In this document: positions 1 through 10,583 of the stretch, piece after piece
Position numbering within the stretch: position 1 is the stretch's first letter
How the letters are laid out: every line of letters starts with the position of its first letter
Assembly (NCBI RefSeq): GCF_010015585.1
Contig: NW_022985091.1
Coordinates: forward strand, 149,533-213,532
DNA from: Eremomyces bilateralis CBS 781.70
Lineage: Eukaryota > Ascomycota > Dothideomycetes > Eremomycetales > Eremomycetaceae
DNA length: 64,000 nt
Reading direction: 5' to 3'
The notes under the pieces: model-generated
The model's database searches: none
Told to the model about the DNA's origin: nothing
Seen by the model: the letters and a program-made list of their open reading frames with translations, nothing else
Position numbers and translations under genes: made by a program

Positions 1-258
1 GTGCAAGTGATGGAGACGAGCAAGAAGAAGCTGGGAGCGGACCATCCAGACACGCTGACCAGCATGGCCAATCTTGCCTTCACGTGGAGAGCGCAGGGTC
101 GAGATGCAGGCGCTATAGATCTAATGACGGAGTGTGCACGGCTTCGAGAACTGGTTCTAGGGACTAGCCATCCGTTGTTCACTTCTTCTTCGAAGGCGTT
201 GGCAGGTTGGGAAACAAAACAACGAAGCGCTCGCAAAATGGAAGAAAGTAGAGCGTAG
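1..258 (+). CDS. C-terminal end of a TPR (kinesin-light-chain-like) repeat protein, 5' truncated by window
   Basis: The frame is open at the left edge and stops at 256-258, so only the last 85 residues are present; the true start lies outside. The text GADHPDTLTSMANLAFTWRA is the hallmark of the TPR_10/TPR_12 units found in long arrays in fungi, and a second, degraded unit (LGTSHPLFTSSSKAL) closes the protein. In filamentous fungi such arrays usually form the C-terminal sensor of NLR-like proteins (N-terminal effector, NACHT or NB-ARC, then TPR) or of kinesin-light-chain-like proteins. Which of these applies cannot be seen here. The basic Lys/Arg-rich tail has no recognised role. Confidence 0.75.
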   Translation: MQVMETSKKKLGADHPDTLTSMANLAFTWRAQGRDAGAIDLMTECARLRELVLGTSHPLFTSSSKALAGWETKQRSARKMEESRA

Positions 259-1145
259 GACCCTCGTTCACACAGGGAATTCTGCATCACCAAAGAGCGT
301 TAGTCTGGGCCAAAATTAGTGTAGCTAGCACCAACCTGCATGGTGGAATGGTTTGGAAATGCTTTCTAGCACCACAGATAATTTGGACGAAGGATTTCCT
401 AGCATCATAACGAGATTATGTGACTTATATTGGTCCTTTCCATGACTTTTGAAAAAGAAAACACGATGATAGTCGAGTTGTAGTATAGAAATATTGTCAT
501 GGCGTCCAAGGTGCACTCCGTGCACTCCGCAGAAATCAGCTGACTGGCAACCAAGCTTTTGTGATATTTAAGATAAGCATAGTTCCGTGTATTAGAAAGT
601 ATCTGAAGAGTGCAATGTACATAGAATTATAATAATTACTATGTGTGTAGAGAGTTTGAGTTAGTTTGAAGTCAAAGTGCTTCGGATCCGTCACAATAAG
701 ACGGGTGTCCCATCACGCAGGGGAGGTTACTTACATCGAGCAGTTGGAGCACAGCTTAGAGGTCACCAGTGCCGTAGATTGATCAGACCGATTATCAATA
801 ATGTGTAGGAAGCGTTTGTCTGGTCTGTATTCCATGCTCCGCAGTCCGTATAGTGCGCATGCTAAGCACTAACTAGTAAGATGCAGATCCAGCTGCTAGG
901 GCGCTTTGATGCCGCCGCTGGCTTAACGATAGGAGGGGACGACACTACTACGGATAAGCACCAATGTAATATTTGGAAACCCTCTCCGTCGAATTCATCC
1001 TCCACAACCGTCCTGTCCCAACACTGGGTGAGTTGGAAAATGGGGATTATGCCGTTTCGAAACCCTAAATCATAACACGGTCTACTTACAGCTGGAGTTC
1101 GATGATATCACCGACCAATCCTAGAACTCCTCCACCCTCTCCGCG
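259..1145. other. Intergenic region, no gene seen
   Basis: This stretch lies between the TPR gene and the DUF3431 gene, both on the plus strand. Short frames at 325-525 (minus) and 881-1075 (plus) have no recognisable protein content. A possible 5'-UTR intron of the downstream gene lies at 1028-1091. Otherwise I see only promoter and 3'-UTR sequence. Confidence 0.6.
1028..1091 (+). other. Possible 5'-UTR intron of the DUF3431 gene
   Basis: A good donor (GTGAGT at 1028) and a pyrimidine-rich acceptor (CTTACAG ending at 1091) frame 64 nt, a usual intron size in this window. It ends 54 nt before the ATG at 1146. The call rests on splice-site resemblance alone. Confidence 0.4.
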
Positions 1146-2381
1146 ATGGGACCGACCGCTCCACGCCCACCAGCGTTCCTGAAGGAACTCCGGACAGGCC
1201 ATGAGCCTCTGGTCACGCGCGTACAACATCTCCTCGGCCGACCTCGTCGTATCCAAACCATTGTCCTTGGGTTTCTCGCCTTCATCGCGTTTCTCTTCTT
1301 CACTCGGTTCCCCCACCGCCATGGTCGCTCCAAACCCGCCGAACCGTCCGGCTTCATGTCGCATCTCCTTCAGGCGGCTGGACAAGAGCGACACCGCATG
1401 GAATTGGGCACCGAGATTCCGATCCCCGAATCCGCGACCCCGTGGCCCTCGAACTACACGCGCATCGTCGTGATCCCGCACAGCAAGGGCGAGAACATTT
1501 CGTGGATCTACACCGAGCTGCGCGAGGTGCCGACGGCGATCTACGAGATGGACAATCCGGTCGCGCCATTCCATGTGCCACAGAATAAAGGACGCGAGGC
1601 CATGGCGTACCTGACGTACATCATCGACAACTATAACAAGCTACCCGATACGGTGCTGTTCTTCCATTCCCACCGGACCGCGTGGCACAACAACATCCTC
1701 TTGAACCTCGATTCCGCCGAGACCATCAAGCGGCTGTCCGACGAGCGGGTGGTCCGACTCGGCTACATGAATGCCCGATGCCAATGGGAGCCGGGGTGTC
1801 CGAATTGGCTCCATCTGGACCGCCCAGAAATCGACTACGACGCGTATAACAAGCCCGAGGAAGCGGAGTTCAACGTCACAGTGTGGAGGGAACTCTTCCC
1901 GGATGAACTCCCGCCGCCAGCGCTATCCGCCCCGTGTTGTGCGCAGTTCGCCGTGTCGCGGCGACGGATCCACGCCCGGCCGCGATCGCAGTACATGCAT
2001 TTGCGAAAATGGCTGATCGAAACGGTGTTGACGGATCACATCTCCGGCCGCGTGTTCGAATACATCTGGCAATATATATTCACGGGCCATAGTGAAGTGT
2101 GTCCCTCGGAATCGTCGTGCTACTGCGACGGCTTTGGGATCTGCTTCGGGGGGGACAAGAAGTTGAAGGAATGGATGTCGCTGTTGAAGCAACGGGAAGG
2201 GCTGCTGATGAAGTTGAAACGAATCGATGAAGGGGAGAAGACGGTGCGGGGGAAGAAGAGCGACTTGGAGAAAGAGGTGCGGCGGCTGGACGGAGAATTG
2301 GAATATTCGAAGCGGAAAGCTTTTGAGCGCGGTCAAGACCCTATGAACCGAGCCATGGAGGCTGAGAAGGTTTTTGGCTGA
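1146..2381 (+). CDS. DUF3431 family membrane protein
   Basis: This intronless gene encodes 411 residues. Residues about 37-56 are a hydrophobic segment next to basic residues, predicting a type II membrane anchor with the bulk lumenal or outside. The region from about residue 98 (RIVVIPHSKGENISWIYTEL) through HSHRTAWHNN matches the fungal DUF3431 family, whose members resemble glycosyltransferase-like secretory proteins but have no proven reaction. Conserved Cys and His residues (CQWEPGCPNW, the HSHR motif) are present. The last 70 residues are charged and probably form a coiled coil (KKSDLEKEVRRLDGELEYSK). Length is normal for the family. The start is the first ATG in the open frame. No activity is claimed. 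Confidence 0.85.
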   Translation: MGPTAPRPPAFLKELRTGHEPLVTRVQHLLGRPRRIQTIVLGFLAFIAFLFFTRFPHRHGRSKPAEPSGFMSHLLQAAGQERHRMELGTEIPIPESATPWPSNYTRIVVIPHSKGENISWIYTELREVPTAIYEMDNPVAPFHVPQNKGREAMAYLTYIIDNYNKLPDTVLFFHSHRTAWHNNILLNLDSAETIKRLSDERVVRLGYMNARCQWEPGCPNWLHLDRPEIDYDAYNKPEEAEFNVTVWRELFPDELPPPALSAPCCAQFAVSRRRIHARPRSQYMHLRKWLIETVLTDHISGRVFEYIWQYIFTGHSEVCPSESSCYCDGFGICFGGDKKLKEWMSLLKQREGLLMKLKRIDEGEKTVRGKKSDLEKEVRRLDGELEYSKRKAFERGQDPMNRAMEAEKVFG

Positions 2382-2806
2382 ATGTTGAAGGCATGGCCTT
2401 CTTTTCTTGTACACGGATTTCTGGACTCGACTATGGAAACGGACTGGGAAAAACACACCCTGTGTGATTGTGGGATATACCTCCGTTGATACCCCTCGTG
2501 AGATGAATTGGCGTTAGCGAATCTGTAATAAGTCATGACTAGGCACTAATGCGCATCACCAGCGAGATAGGTACATAGACTGGGTAAATCGAGACATATT
2601 GGCCGTTCGGAATGCAAAACGTACACGAGACGATCGAGTGGTGGCAGTCCATAAGATTCCGAATGCTATTGGGTATCAAAAAGCCCTGTCATTACCTGCA
2701 TTATCCTAACCTCCGAGTCCATCAAGAATCCTGCCCCTATCACTTGGTACAGGTCTCCACCAAATACGCCTTGAGATTCATGTGAAGCAAGCGGCCGTTA
2801 AGGGGC
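2382..2806. other. Convergent intergenic region
   Basis: This is the 3'-UTR space between the DUF3431 gene (plus) and PDAT (minus). I see no coding sequence, repeat or structured element in it. Confidence 0.6.
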
Positions 2807-4831
2807 TCATAGGTGGTCATAGATTTTGACCTTTTCCGCATACTCGAGAATGTCGGAGGTGATGTTATCCTCAATTAAATCGCCCTTCCCGCCCGCGACG
2901 CGGAGAATGAGATCGTTCAAGGAGGCTCGTCCCAAGATATCCACATGATCACCTACAACCATCAATTAGGGGCTACCCAGAATATAGGAGAAATGTCAGC
3001 TTACCTGTATTGGGCCCACCTCGTGGACTGAATCGCTCCGGTTCATGAGGCATCTCATACGTCTTAATCTTCACTCCCGCAGGATTGTACCGTCGGTACT
3101 TCCATCCCCGCACGCACATGTATCCCATCGAGAGAAGCGGCACCGTGCCATCGCCTTCTCCCATCATTACGCCATGGTCGGGACCCCCGTTGGGGTCGGT
3201 ATAACCCGTATCCATACTAACATTAGTTATACTCATGGGGTCCAAATCGTCTCGATAATAGTATGCTCTTTCGGTAGGCTTTCCATGACCGTAGAAACAG
3301 TAGATCTTCAGGTTCGGAGCCAGCGGCAAGCGCGTTTCCAAGGGATTGACCCATTTCGAAGGATCCCGTTGGTTGTCTTCGACTTCCTCACGGCTGTGCG
3401 CGATACCGTATGAATACGCTTCCGACACCATTTTCTCGTACCACGGTTCGGACTTGAGCTTCTCGAACAGGTATGGCAACGACATCCCCGCGGTCAGATT
3501 CTGCCCGACCGCCGTGCCATTCCGTTCGCGGAACGTGATGAAGCGGCCAAAGGTATGGTTTGCGCCCGGCGGATCGTCCGGCGCCCACGTCTCGTTCCCC
3601 CACACCGCCGCGCCTCCCATCGGCAACATGCTGGAAATCCCCGGCATGGCGCGGAACAGGTCAGCGCGTTCATGTCGGCTGAGGAACTTCTCGAGGCCGT
3701 ACACCGCGAACGCGTTGAGCTGGGCGGTATCCCGCATCTCGCCGCTCAGGACCGCGGTCAGGCCTTTGAGAGCGCCTAGCATGCATCCGGAGATGTTGAT
3801 CCAGCTGTCCACATGCGTTTCTACCCAGTTTGGGCCGCCTCCGCCGTGGCCCGGTGCTTCCGATTCGACCCAATGGAAGAAGTAGTACAGGACTTGGGAC
3901 CCCATGGAGTGACTTAAGAGGGTGACCTTCTTACCCGAGATTCGGGACGCGAGTTCGATATGATGCTTGAGGCGAGTGAAATATTGGTCCCGTTTCTCGT
4001 AGTTTTCGTAGGAAAGCCTCCAATCGTATGCGGCGGTAAACGCATTCCCCGGATCATAACCGATCGTCGCCAGGTTTTCCAGGATTTTGTTCCAGATCCA
4101 GTACCCCGTGATGAAGAAGTCGGTGGCATCGAATCCTTGAGCGGCACGCAACTTGATTCCAGGCGGATCCAGACCCGTGTCCTTGTCGAGCATCAGGTGC
4201 TTCTTCCATGAAGCTTTGTCCAACACCAACGCTCGCATCATGGTCCAGGATCCCCATAACCGGCGTCGGAAGTAATTGCGGGATACATCAGAGGTCCCCC
4301 ATGATTCCAAGCCGGTCGAAATGACTCCAGGAATCATGATGACGGGATGTGTGGCTTTGACGCCCTGTGATCGAGCATGTAGGCCAACTGCAAACGAGTC
4401 GTATGCGATGGCATCTCGTTCACGTCTCTAGGGAGAGGGTCAGAAGAGAAAGGCAAATACGACCGGTGAAGCTTGTCAAGTACCTGTAAATCTTGAGCAT
4501 CTCTCAGTAGAGCTGCCGGAAGGACATCAAAGATACTATCAAGGTTTATATCGGTTAGGGCCCTGATGTCGAGCATATCGTTGCTTCGAGCGAAAAAAGC
4601 CGCCAACGCCAGCCCAAACAATCCGCCCAAGAAAAATATCCAGGCATTTCGACGTCGCGTTCCAGGCGTCCGCGTTAAATGATGGGATTTTTCGGGTTTC
4701 TTCTCCGAGAGGAATAGCATTTCTTCACCCACCGCGGGCGAGCTATCACGAGATGGATCATTGGAGGAAGCTGGAGAGTCCTTGTCGTTGTTGCTGCCGC
4801 CGAGAACGCGGCGCCGGAGGGAACCATACAT
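2807..4831 (-). CDS. LRO1: Phospholipid:diacylglycerol acyltransferase (PDAT)
   Basis: The spliced model joins 4831-4484, 4427-3005 and 2952-2807 (introns of 56 and 52 nt) for 638 residues. PDAT moves an acyl chain from the sn-2 position of a phospholipid to diacylglycerol, making triacylglycerol without acyl-CoA at the ER and lipid droplets. Residues about 62-81 form one N-terminal membrane segment after a Ser-rich cytosolic tail, as in yeast Lro1. The lumenal LCAT-type fold shows the family opening HPVIMIPGVISTGLESWG, the nucleophile elbow SHSMG with Ser290, and the late GEGDGTVPLLS segment that supplies the catalytic Asp; a C-terminal His (MPHEPERF) completes the triad. Start: first ATG, with the usual short basic leader. 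Its start faces a NatC acetyltransferase gene across about 400 bp. Confidence 0.95.
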
Positions 4832-5230
4832 GAGGATGGAATGCGTTCATGGGCCGAGTGTTTGGGGGGGTTGGGTGAGATTACATTAGAGGTAATATAG
4901 TATAGTTAGTACGTTAAGTATTCGACACTCGAAACTCCCCTTGGTCTGACCGCATTCTAGGATGGGATTTCTCATTTCTTGCAATGACGACGTCTAGTCT
5001 GGTCATGGTCTGACTGAGCTTTCACATGCTACATGCCCCTCCACCCTTGCAGCGTTCAGTTAAAGCTTCCCTGCCTCGCTCTTCTCCGTTACATCGACAT
5101 CCCACTCCCTCCATGTCCTACGCATTGTCGGCACTATAGTCTAGGGGCACAAAACCGCATATGACACGAACTCGGACCCACTGGCTGTCCTACATATTGG
5201 CCGCGAAAGCCCCAGCCGGAAGCTGAAGAT
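4832..5230. promoter_or_regulatory. Shared divergent promoter region, PDAT / NatC acetyltransferase
   Basis: About 400 bp separate the two start codons, so both promoters must lie here. No CCAAT or TATA element stands out. A small upstream reading frame sits at 5113-5139 on the side of the acetyltransferase. Confidence 0.55.
5113..5139 (+). promoter_or_regulatory. Possible upstream ORF, 8 codons
   Basis: ATG at 5113 opens a frame of eight codons (MSYALSAL) that ends with TAG at 5137-5139, about 92 nt before the main start at 5231. If the transcript begins upstream of 5113 it would be a leader uORF able to lower initiation on the acetyltransferase. The transcript start is not known. Confidence 0.35.
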
Positions 5231-5958
5231 GTGTATCCTGCTAGTTTCATCCCTCTCCATGCCACGGTGATGACCGCTGAACTTCCGTCTGCGCCGTTGA
5301 TCACCGACGAACGGAATGGGTTGATCTACGTCCAGTATTCCTCCGCGAAAGAGGATGTCTATCTGGATCCCATCCGGAGCCTGATCTCCAAGGACTTGTC
5401 CGAGCCCTACAGTATCTATGTGTTCCGATATTTTCTCTTTCAATGGGGCGACTTGTGTTTCATGGTATGTTGAACCGGTGATTTCGTCGGACCAAACGCT
5501 AACTGGTTGTTTGAAGGCCTTAGATGCGAAGACGCATGACCTTCGAGGGGTGGTAGTTTGCAAATTGGAATACCATCGCAGCGGGACATATCGAGGATAC
5601 ATCGCCATGCTTGCCGTAGAGGAGGAATTCCGAGGGAAAGGGATCGCTACAAGTCTGGTCCAGTCTTCTATTTTATCGATGAAAGAAAAGGGGGCAGATG
5701 AGGTAAACCACACCGTTCCAGTCCGATCCCAGCGCTGATGGAGTTCACCAGGTGATTTTGGAAACGGAAGTCACCAATACCGCGTCTCTACGACTTTATC
5801 AACGACTCGGATTCCTTCGAACCAAACGACTGCATCGGTATTATCTGAATGGGAACACGGCATTCCGACTGGCACTGTACTTGAAAGAGGGAGTCTCCCT
5901 GAAGGAGCCCAGAGATGATCTGAATCCCCATATGATGGATCAATATTACGATGAATGA
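5231..5958 (+). CDS. MAK3: N-alpha-acetyltransferase, NatC catalytic subunit-like (Mak3/Naa30)
   Basis: The spliced model joins 5231-5464, 5517-5702 and 5752-5958, giving 208 residues. NatC acetylates N-termini that begin Met-Leu, Met-Ile, Met-Phe or Met-Trp, co-translationally. The protein is one GNAT fold. It shows the Naa30 text FQWGDLCFMALD, the acetyl-CoA binding motif RGKGIA (residues 117-122), and the C-terminal signature ETEVTNTASLRLYQRLGF followed by a YYLNG-x-AFRL segment typical of Mak3. Intron boundaries are standard GT-AG and keep frame. The start may instead be the second in-frame ATG at 5270 (Met14). It would need Mak10 and Mak31 partners, which are not in this window. Confidence 0.92.
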
Positions 5959-6128
5959 GGAGCGATTGCACGGAGTTATTGCCATGCCCGTCATGCCGGC
6001 TTCATTAGGTTCATTCGATCATAGGAACGCCTCAGTCCATGTATACAATTTAACGGCAGGTCATTCCAATTATGCCATTATTCAAAAACACGTACGCCCT
6101 TAGGAGTGCCCATCTCCCGTCGCATCAC

Positions 6129-7327
6129 TCATAAAGATGACTTTTTGAGATGAGGGAAGACATGGTCTAGGCCTGATTGGGTCGTTTCCTGCTCCTTCTC
6201 TTCCTTTTGGCCCGTGTCTTTACCTTCGGATTGCGGAGGTCCGTCCGGCAACTTCCCCGTCGCTCGCTCCGTCAGCTCCTGCGTTAATTTTAACGTCTTC
6301 TCGACCTCGGCGGTCAACTGAGCGACTTCATCTTCCAGTGTCTCATCCGTAGTCTTCGTCGGTTCCTTGGCTTCGAATCTCATCCTGTATTCTGCCGCTT
6401 TCTCCGGTGCCACGGATGCCCACAATCCCTCCAGTTCATCGAGCCAGCCGATTGCTCTGGCCAGCTTCCGAACATTCTCGTCGATGTCGCCGAGAGCTAG
6501 GACGTCGTCCGGGCGACTTCCCAGATCGCCGGCTTCTTCATTGTTGAGAAGAACTCGAGGCACACCCTCTCGGGCCACCTGAGGCAATCCGGCGAACGGA
6601 AACACGGTAAGACTGGTCCCCATTACAATGATCAGATCGGCCTCGGCGGGAGTGAGTCGGTTCATGACAAACGATGGAGGAAGCGCTTCACCAAAGAAAA
6701 CTATGTCGGGTTTGACCCACCCCAAACACTCTTCGTTCTGGCAATGTGCGGGTTCTCCTTTGTTGATCGCTTCTCGAAGCGGCTCGGGAGGTTGCGGTCG
6801 AAGGCAACGGATACAACTTTGCGAGGCATAGCTTCCGTGTGCCTCGATAATCTTATCGTCACTCACTCCCGCCTCTCGTTCCAAGCAATCGATGTTTTGG
6901 GTAAAGCACATCCTCAGCAGGTTTTTTTTTTCCAGTAACCGCACAAAACAGTGCGCAATCGTCGGCTTGTATTTTCCAGGATAGAGCTCGGCCGAGAGCG
7001 CATAGAAAGGGTATGGGTTCTCCTTGAAGAAGCCGATATCGAATACCGCCTCTGGATAAGGAAGATTCAGTCGGGCGAGGTTGGCATATAACCCAGTCTC
7101 TGGCGAGCGGAAATCCGGGATCCCAGCGGCCGTGGATATCCCAGCGCCATTCTATCCATCATTAGACCACCGTCGAATCTTTGCGCCGAAGACCTACTCA
7201 CCATGATCACCACTCTTTTGGCCTTTCCATCTCGGATGTATTTCGCGACTCCCTCAATGGTTCGACTTTCCAGAGTCTCCGGCGGAGTACTCCCGTCGAC
7301 CGTTACCGATGATTCCTTTTGGCCCAT
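6129..7327 (-). CDS. HST2: NAD-dependent protein deacetylase, class I sirtuin (Hst2/SIRT2-like)
   Basis: The model joins 7327-7202 and 7151-6129 (intron 50 nt) for 382 residues. Sirtuins remove acetyl groups from lysines using NAD+. The Rossmann loop NGAGISTAAGIPDFRSP starts at residue 43; FTQNID (125-130) and the catalytic base His147 in EAHGSY follow. The zinc ribbon is complete with Cys155, Cys158, Cys179 and Cys184 (CIRC and CQNEEC). PDIVFFGEALP and GTSLTVFPFAGL are the substrate and NAD contacts of the Hst2 group. The last 90 residues are a charged, probably coiled and disordered tail (AQLTAEVEKTLKLTQEL), longer than in yeast Hst2. The residue after the splice is Asn where many sirtuins have Thr or Val. 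It faces the Rmt2 gene across a shared promoter. Confidence 0.93.
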
Positions 7328-7861
7328 TCGACCTTTTCGTTTGCCTTCCCGGCCCCGTTGAAAGTTTTTGGATGGAGGAGGCCCTAACTGTGACTTATGA
7401 AGTTTGTGTCGTCGCCCTATGGTTGCGGATGTCCGGGGGGTTTAATCTTGAAACTGGTGAGTCGATTGGAGCGGCTTCATGTGCAGTCGGACGTGATCCG
7501 GAACTCGGTGTTGATGGTCTGTTGGGATGGGTGCTGCCGAAGCGCTATAAAATGGAATGTGTCGCTGTAAATGTGTGTAAAATTTAAATATATCGACGAT
7601 TGAAAGTTGGAGCCTGGAGGATGTTCGTCATTATCGGATTTGTGGAGGAGACCGGAGTCATGTAAATCGGTGATGTAAAATCCCAGCCCTACAAGGAACA
7701 GTGGGGTTCCTTTATCCTAACCAGGTAAAATACCAGCCCACGATTGGCTTAGAAAGAGCTAATATCACAAGTCCAGGGAAAAAGCATCGAAAAGAACGGG
7801 TTTCAAACGTCAACATTGGACTGAAATTGTCATATTATCGTTGACGAAGCTGCCAGACATC
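7328..7861. promoter_or_regulatory. Shared divergent promoter region, sirtuin / Rmt2
   Basis: This 534-bp gap separates two start codons on opposite strands. It holds an inverted repeat at 7693-7712 and a reverse CCAAT box (ATTGG, 7743-7747) about 115 bp upstream of the Rmt2 start, the usual placement for a site of the CCAAT-binding (Hap) complex. The frame at 7309-7587 is not supported as a gene. Confidence 0.55.
7693..7712. repeat. Perfect inverted repeat, 7-bp arms
   Basis: AAGGAAC at 7693-7699 and GTTCCTT at 7706-7712 are exact reverse complements around a 6-nt centre. It could be a dimeric factor site in the divergent promoter, or chance. Two CCAGCCC copies flank it. Confidence 0.5.
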
Positions 7862-9185
7862 ATGGAGGAATTGGAAGAGCCCGATCTTGACATTCAAACC
7901 CAAATGATCCTCCTTGCTTCCGCGAACCACGACTTAGAGACCCTGCGCACTCTGTTCAAAACAGCGTCCGCGAACGTTCAAGATGAGGAGACGTTGGTGA
8001 CGCCTTTGCATGCTGCAATCGCTGCATGTGAAGACGATTCTCCGGATGGAACTGCCAATGGACATGGTCACTCGAATACCGACGTCGACTCCTCTGCAGC
8101 GCCCGAGCACGGAGAATCCAGCCCCGCCGCAAAAACGTTGAGGCTGCTGTTCCAGAACGGTGCCGTTTGGAATGACCTCGACGCGAACAATGAGACTCCC
8201 GGTTGCATGGCATGGAGGCTAGGGTTGAAGGATTTATATGAAATTATCATCGATGCGGGTGTCCGGGCGGAACTCCTCTTGAATCGACTCGACGAATATC
8301 AAATGCTCCTCGGAGCGGACGACGACGACGAAGACGACGAAGAGGAAGACGAAGTTGTTGAGGCGGAAGTAGATGGGGAGGTTCCAGATGGAGTGACTTC
8401 GATAAGCCTACAGGACAGCGTCAACCCGTCGTCGAACAATGAGGCATATTTAAGTTCGCAAATCCCGTCGGCGACTACGACTACCAACCTTCTGGATTCG
8501 TCCTCGAACGCCATCATGATGACTTGGGAAACCCCGATCATGGAGGAACATGCGAAAGAACTGCTGCCTCGCGAGGGGATGAGGGTATTGAATATCGGGC
8601 ATGGCCTAGGGATCTTCGACGGCATCGTGCAAAAATACCGGCCGGCAAGTCACCATATCATCGAGGCTCATCCCGACGTGGTCGAGCGAATGAAGGCGGC
8701 GGGATGGTGTTCCGAAAGCGAGAATGAAAACGCCCGGCCGGGAGTTACGGTTCACCAAGGGAGATGGCAGGATGTTGTACCGCAATTGGTGTCCGATATA
8801 CAGGATGGACGAGAACAGAAGTTCGATGCGATCTATTTCGACACCTTTGCCGAGTCCTATTCCGATTTCAAGAAGTTCATTGGGCTTGTTCAGGACCTTC
8901 TTGCGAGCGGGGGCAAGTTCAGCATGTTCTGGGGAGCTGGAGCCGATCGAAGATCTTCGTATGATGTCTACACCAAGGTCCGTTTGATATTGAGTGGGAT
9001 CAATACTAAGACTCGCTAACATAATATAGATTCTCGAAATGGATCTCTTCGAGGAAGGATTTGACGTAACCTGGCAATCCATCCCCATCCCCGATCTTCA
9101 ACAAGCCGGTGAATGGGAGGGAATTACACGTCCATATTGGACTCTGAACGTATACAAACTCCCAACCTGCACCCTGGCCGATTGA
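7862..9185 (+). CDS. RMT2: Protein arginine N-delta-methyltransferase (Rmt2 type)
   Basis: The model joins 7862-8977 and 9030-9185 (intron 52 nt) for 423 residues. Rmt2 methylates the delta nitrogen of arginine; the yeast enzyme acts on ribosomal protein L12. The N-terminal part has ankyrin-like helices (LLASANHDLETLRTLF and VTPLHAAIAAC). An acidic linker of Asp/Glu runs follows at about residues 152-170. The methyltransferase domain begins near MTWETPIMEEHAKELL and shows the SAM loop LNIGHGLGIFDG (about 243-254), an acidic residue ending motif I (IIEAHPDV), and YFDTFAESYSDFKKF, a family signature. The last exon supplies the C-terminal RPYWTLNVYK strand. Start: the ATG at 7862; an earlier in-frame TTG is not used. 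Confidence 0.94.
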
Positions 9186-9271
9186 TCCCACCAACCTCAC
9201 CAAAGTACTCCAAGCGCTGTCCAAGAATCCAATACCCAAATCTGAATACAAGGCAAAATTGCTGGACAAAA

Positions 9272-10583
9272 TTACCAACCTTTCACCAGTTTGTTCATGT
9301 CATCAGCAATCTCTTCAATGTCGTAAACGCCCTTGGCCTGATCTACTCCAATCACTGGAAGTCGTTTGCACCCCTTTCGTTTCCAGTCTTCGGGCACGGC
9401 GTTGGGATCGAGTCCTCCGATTTGCTCTAAAACGCTGGCTTGATCCCAGTAGACATGCTCATGTTCCAGCTTCTTTCCCCGAACGGCAAGAATCGATACC
9501 ATCGGGATCTGGACAGGCTTGTTCGTCGGTGGCACACCCGGAAGAAGAAACGGGATGACATGCGTGTGGCGGAAGGTCAGGATGAATTCGGATACGACCC
9601 GATCGACGCTCGCTATCCGCGACACCAACCGAGTCGAGAGGGATGGTGGAAGGGGCGCGAAGAAGTTCTGGTAGAACCGCATAATAGTTGGCCGGTCCAC
9701 ACCGCCCGTTTGCGATGACTAGGAAAGGAACTGTTAGCGGAGTTCTGCTTCCGCGGCTTTGGCACTTACCACATAGTTCACATATGGCTCCGGTACCGTG
9801 TGTTTCATTCGCGAAGCCGGATTGATCTGAGGGTATTCCACTTCAGTCGCGTTAGCAAGCGATGACCAGTCCTTCCGAATTCAAGGAACGTACGCGATTC
9901 ATAGAGCCCTCCCACCGGTAACCCGACCCCGACGACCTTCTCGAGGTCCACGTCCATTTTGAACCCTCTCCGAACCGCCGACAATGCTCGACTCCACGAC
10001 AAGCCGGACGCGGCGGGATCGAACTCATCAACATCATTCTCCGCGAAGCCCGGGCTGACGCCGTCATATACGAACGCTGGGAATTTGGGCGCGAACCCCT
10101 GACCCGCAGCGAGATGTACTTGCAGCTGCATCTGGGTTGGATATGACGCGGTCGGGTTGGGGATGTCACTGGGGTAGAAGCAGATCAGCGCGCAGAGGTG
10201 CGGCATTGGTTTTTGGTGAACGATGAGGCAATCGGTTGCTGCTTGTCCGTATGCGACGATCGCGTATGCTTCTCCCAGCTCTAGCGACGGTTAGCAAAAG
10301 GTGACGGTCTTGTCGCATGGGAGCCAACCAAGATCATCCGCCAGACTCGTGAGCTTATCGGCATATGGTCTTCCACCGCCGCGACGTGGAAGATATGTGA
10401 CATCGAAGCCTGATTCGTGTTAGATATTGTCGGGTAGGGAAGATAAGGTCCTATACCTTCGTCCCTCCATTGCTGAATGGTGTCAATGTCGAATTCCTCT
10501 GTATCGGCCGTAATATGAAGCCTCGGAGGCATGCTATTGAACGATAGAAACCCGGAACCGCTCTGAGTCGGTCGTAGCGACAT
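9272..10583 (-). CDS. Dienelactone-hydrolase-like / SnoaL-like two-domain protein
   Basis: Five exons (10583-10457, 10409-10329, 10280-9894, 9840-9770, 9718-9272) give 370 residues with all frames closed. The N-terminal half is a carboxymethylenebutenolidase (dienelactone hydrolase) type alpha/beta fold found in fungi: LADDLELGEAYAIVAYGQAA, then ICFYPSDIPNP and KFPAFVYDGVSPGFAE. The C-terminal half (from about residue 222, SQTGGVDRPTIMRFYQNFF) is an NTF2/SnoaL-like barrel ending in the family text EHEHVYWDQASVLEQIG. The canonical G-x-Cys-x-G nucleophile elbow is not seen: the elbow position reads AYGQAA. Hydrolase activity is therefore doubtful and the substrate unknown. Introns are 47-53 nt; one donor is GTTGGC, a weak but usable site. 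A CRE palindrome lies upstream at 10740. Confidence 0.85.

Noticed and set aside
4334-4480. Reading the PDAT N-terminal frame straight through to a stop near 4334, suggesting a split gene
   Set aside because: A 56-nt GT-AG intron at 4428-4483 restores the conserved text RERDAIAYDSFAVGL and joins both parts, so the gene is whole.
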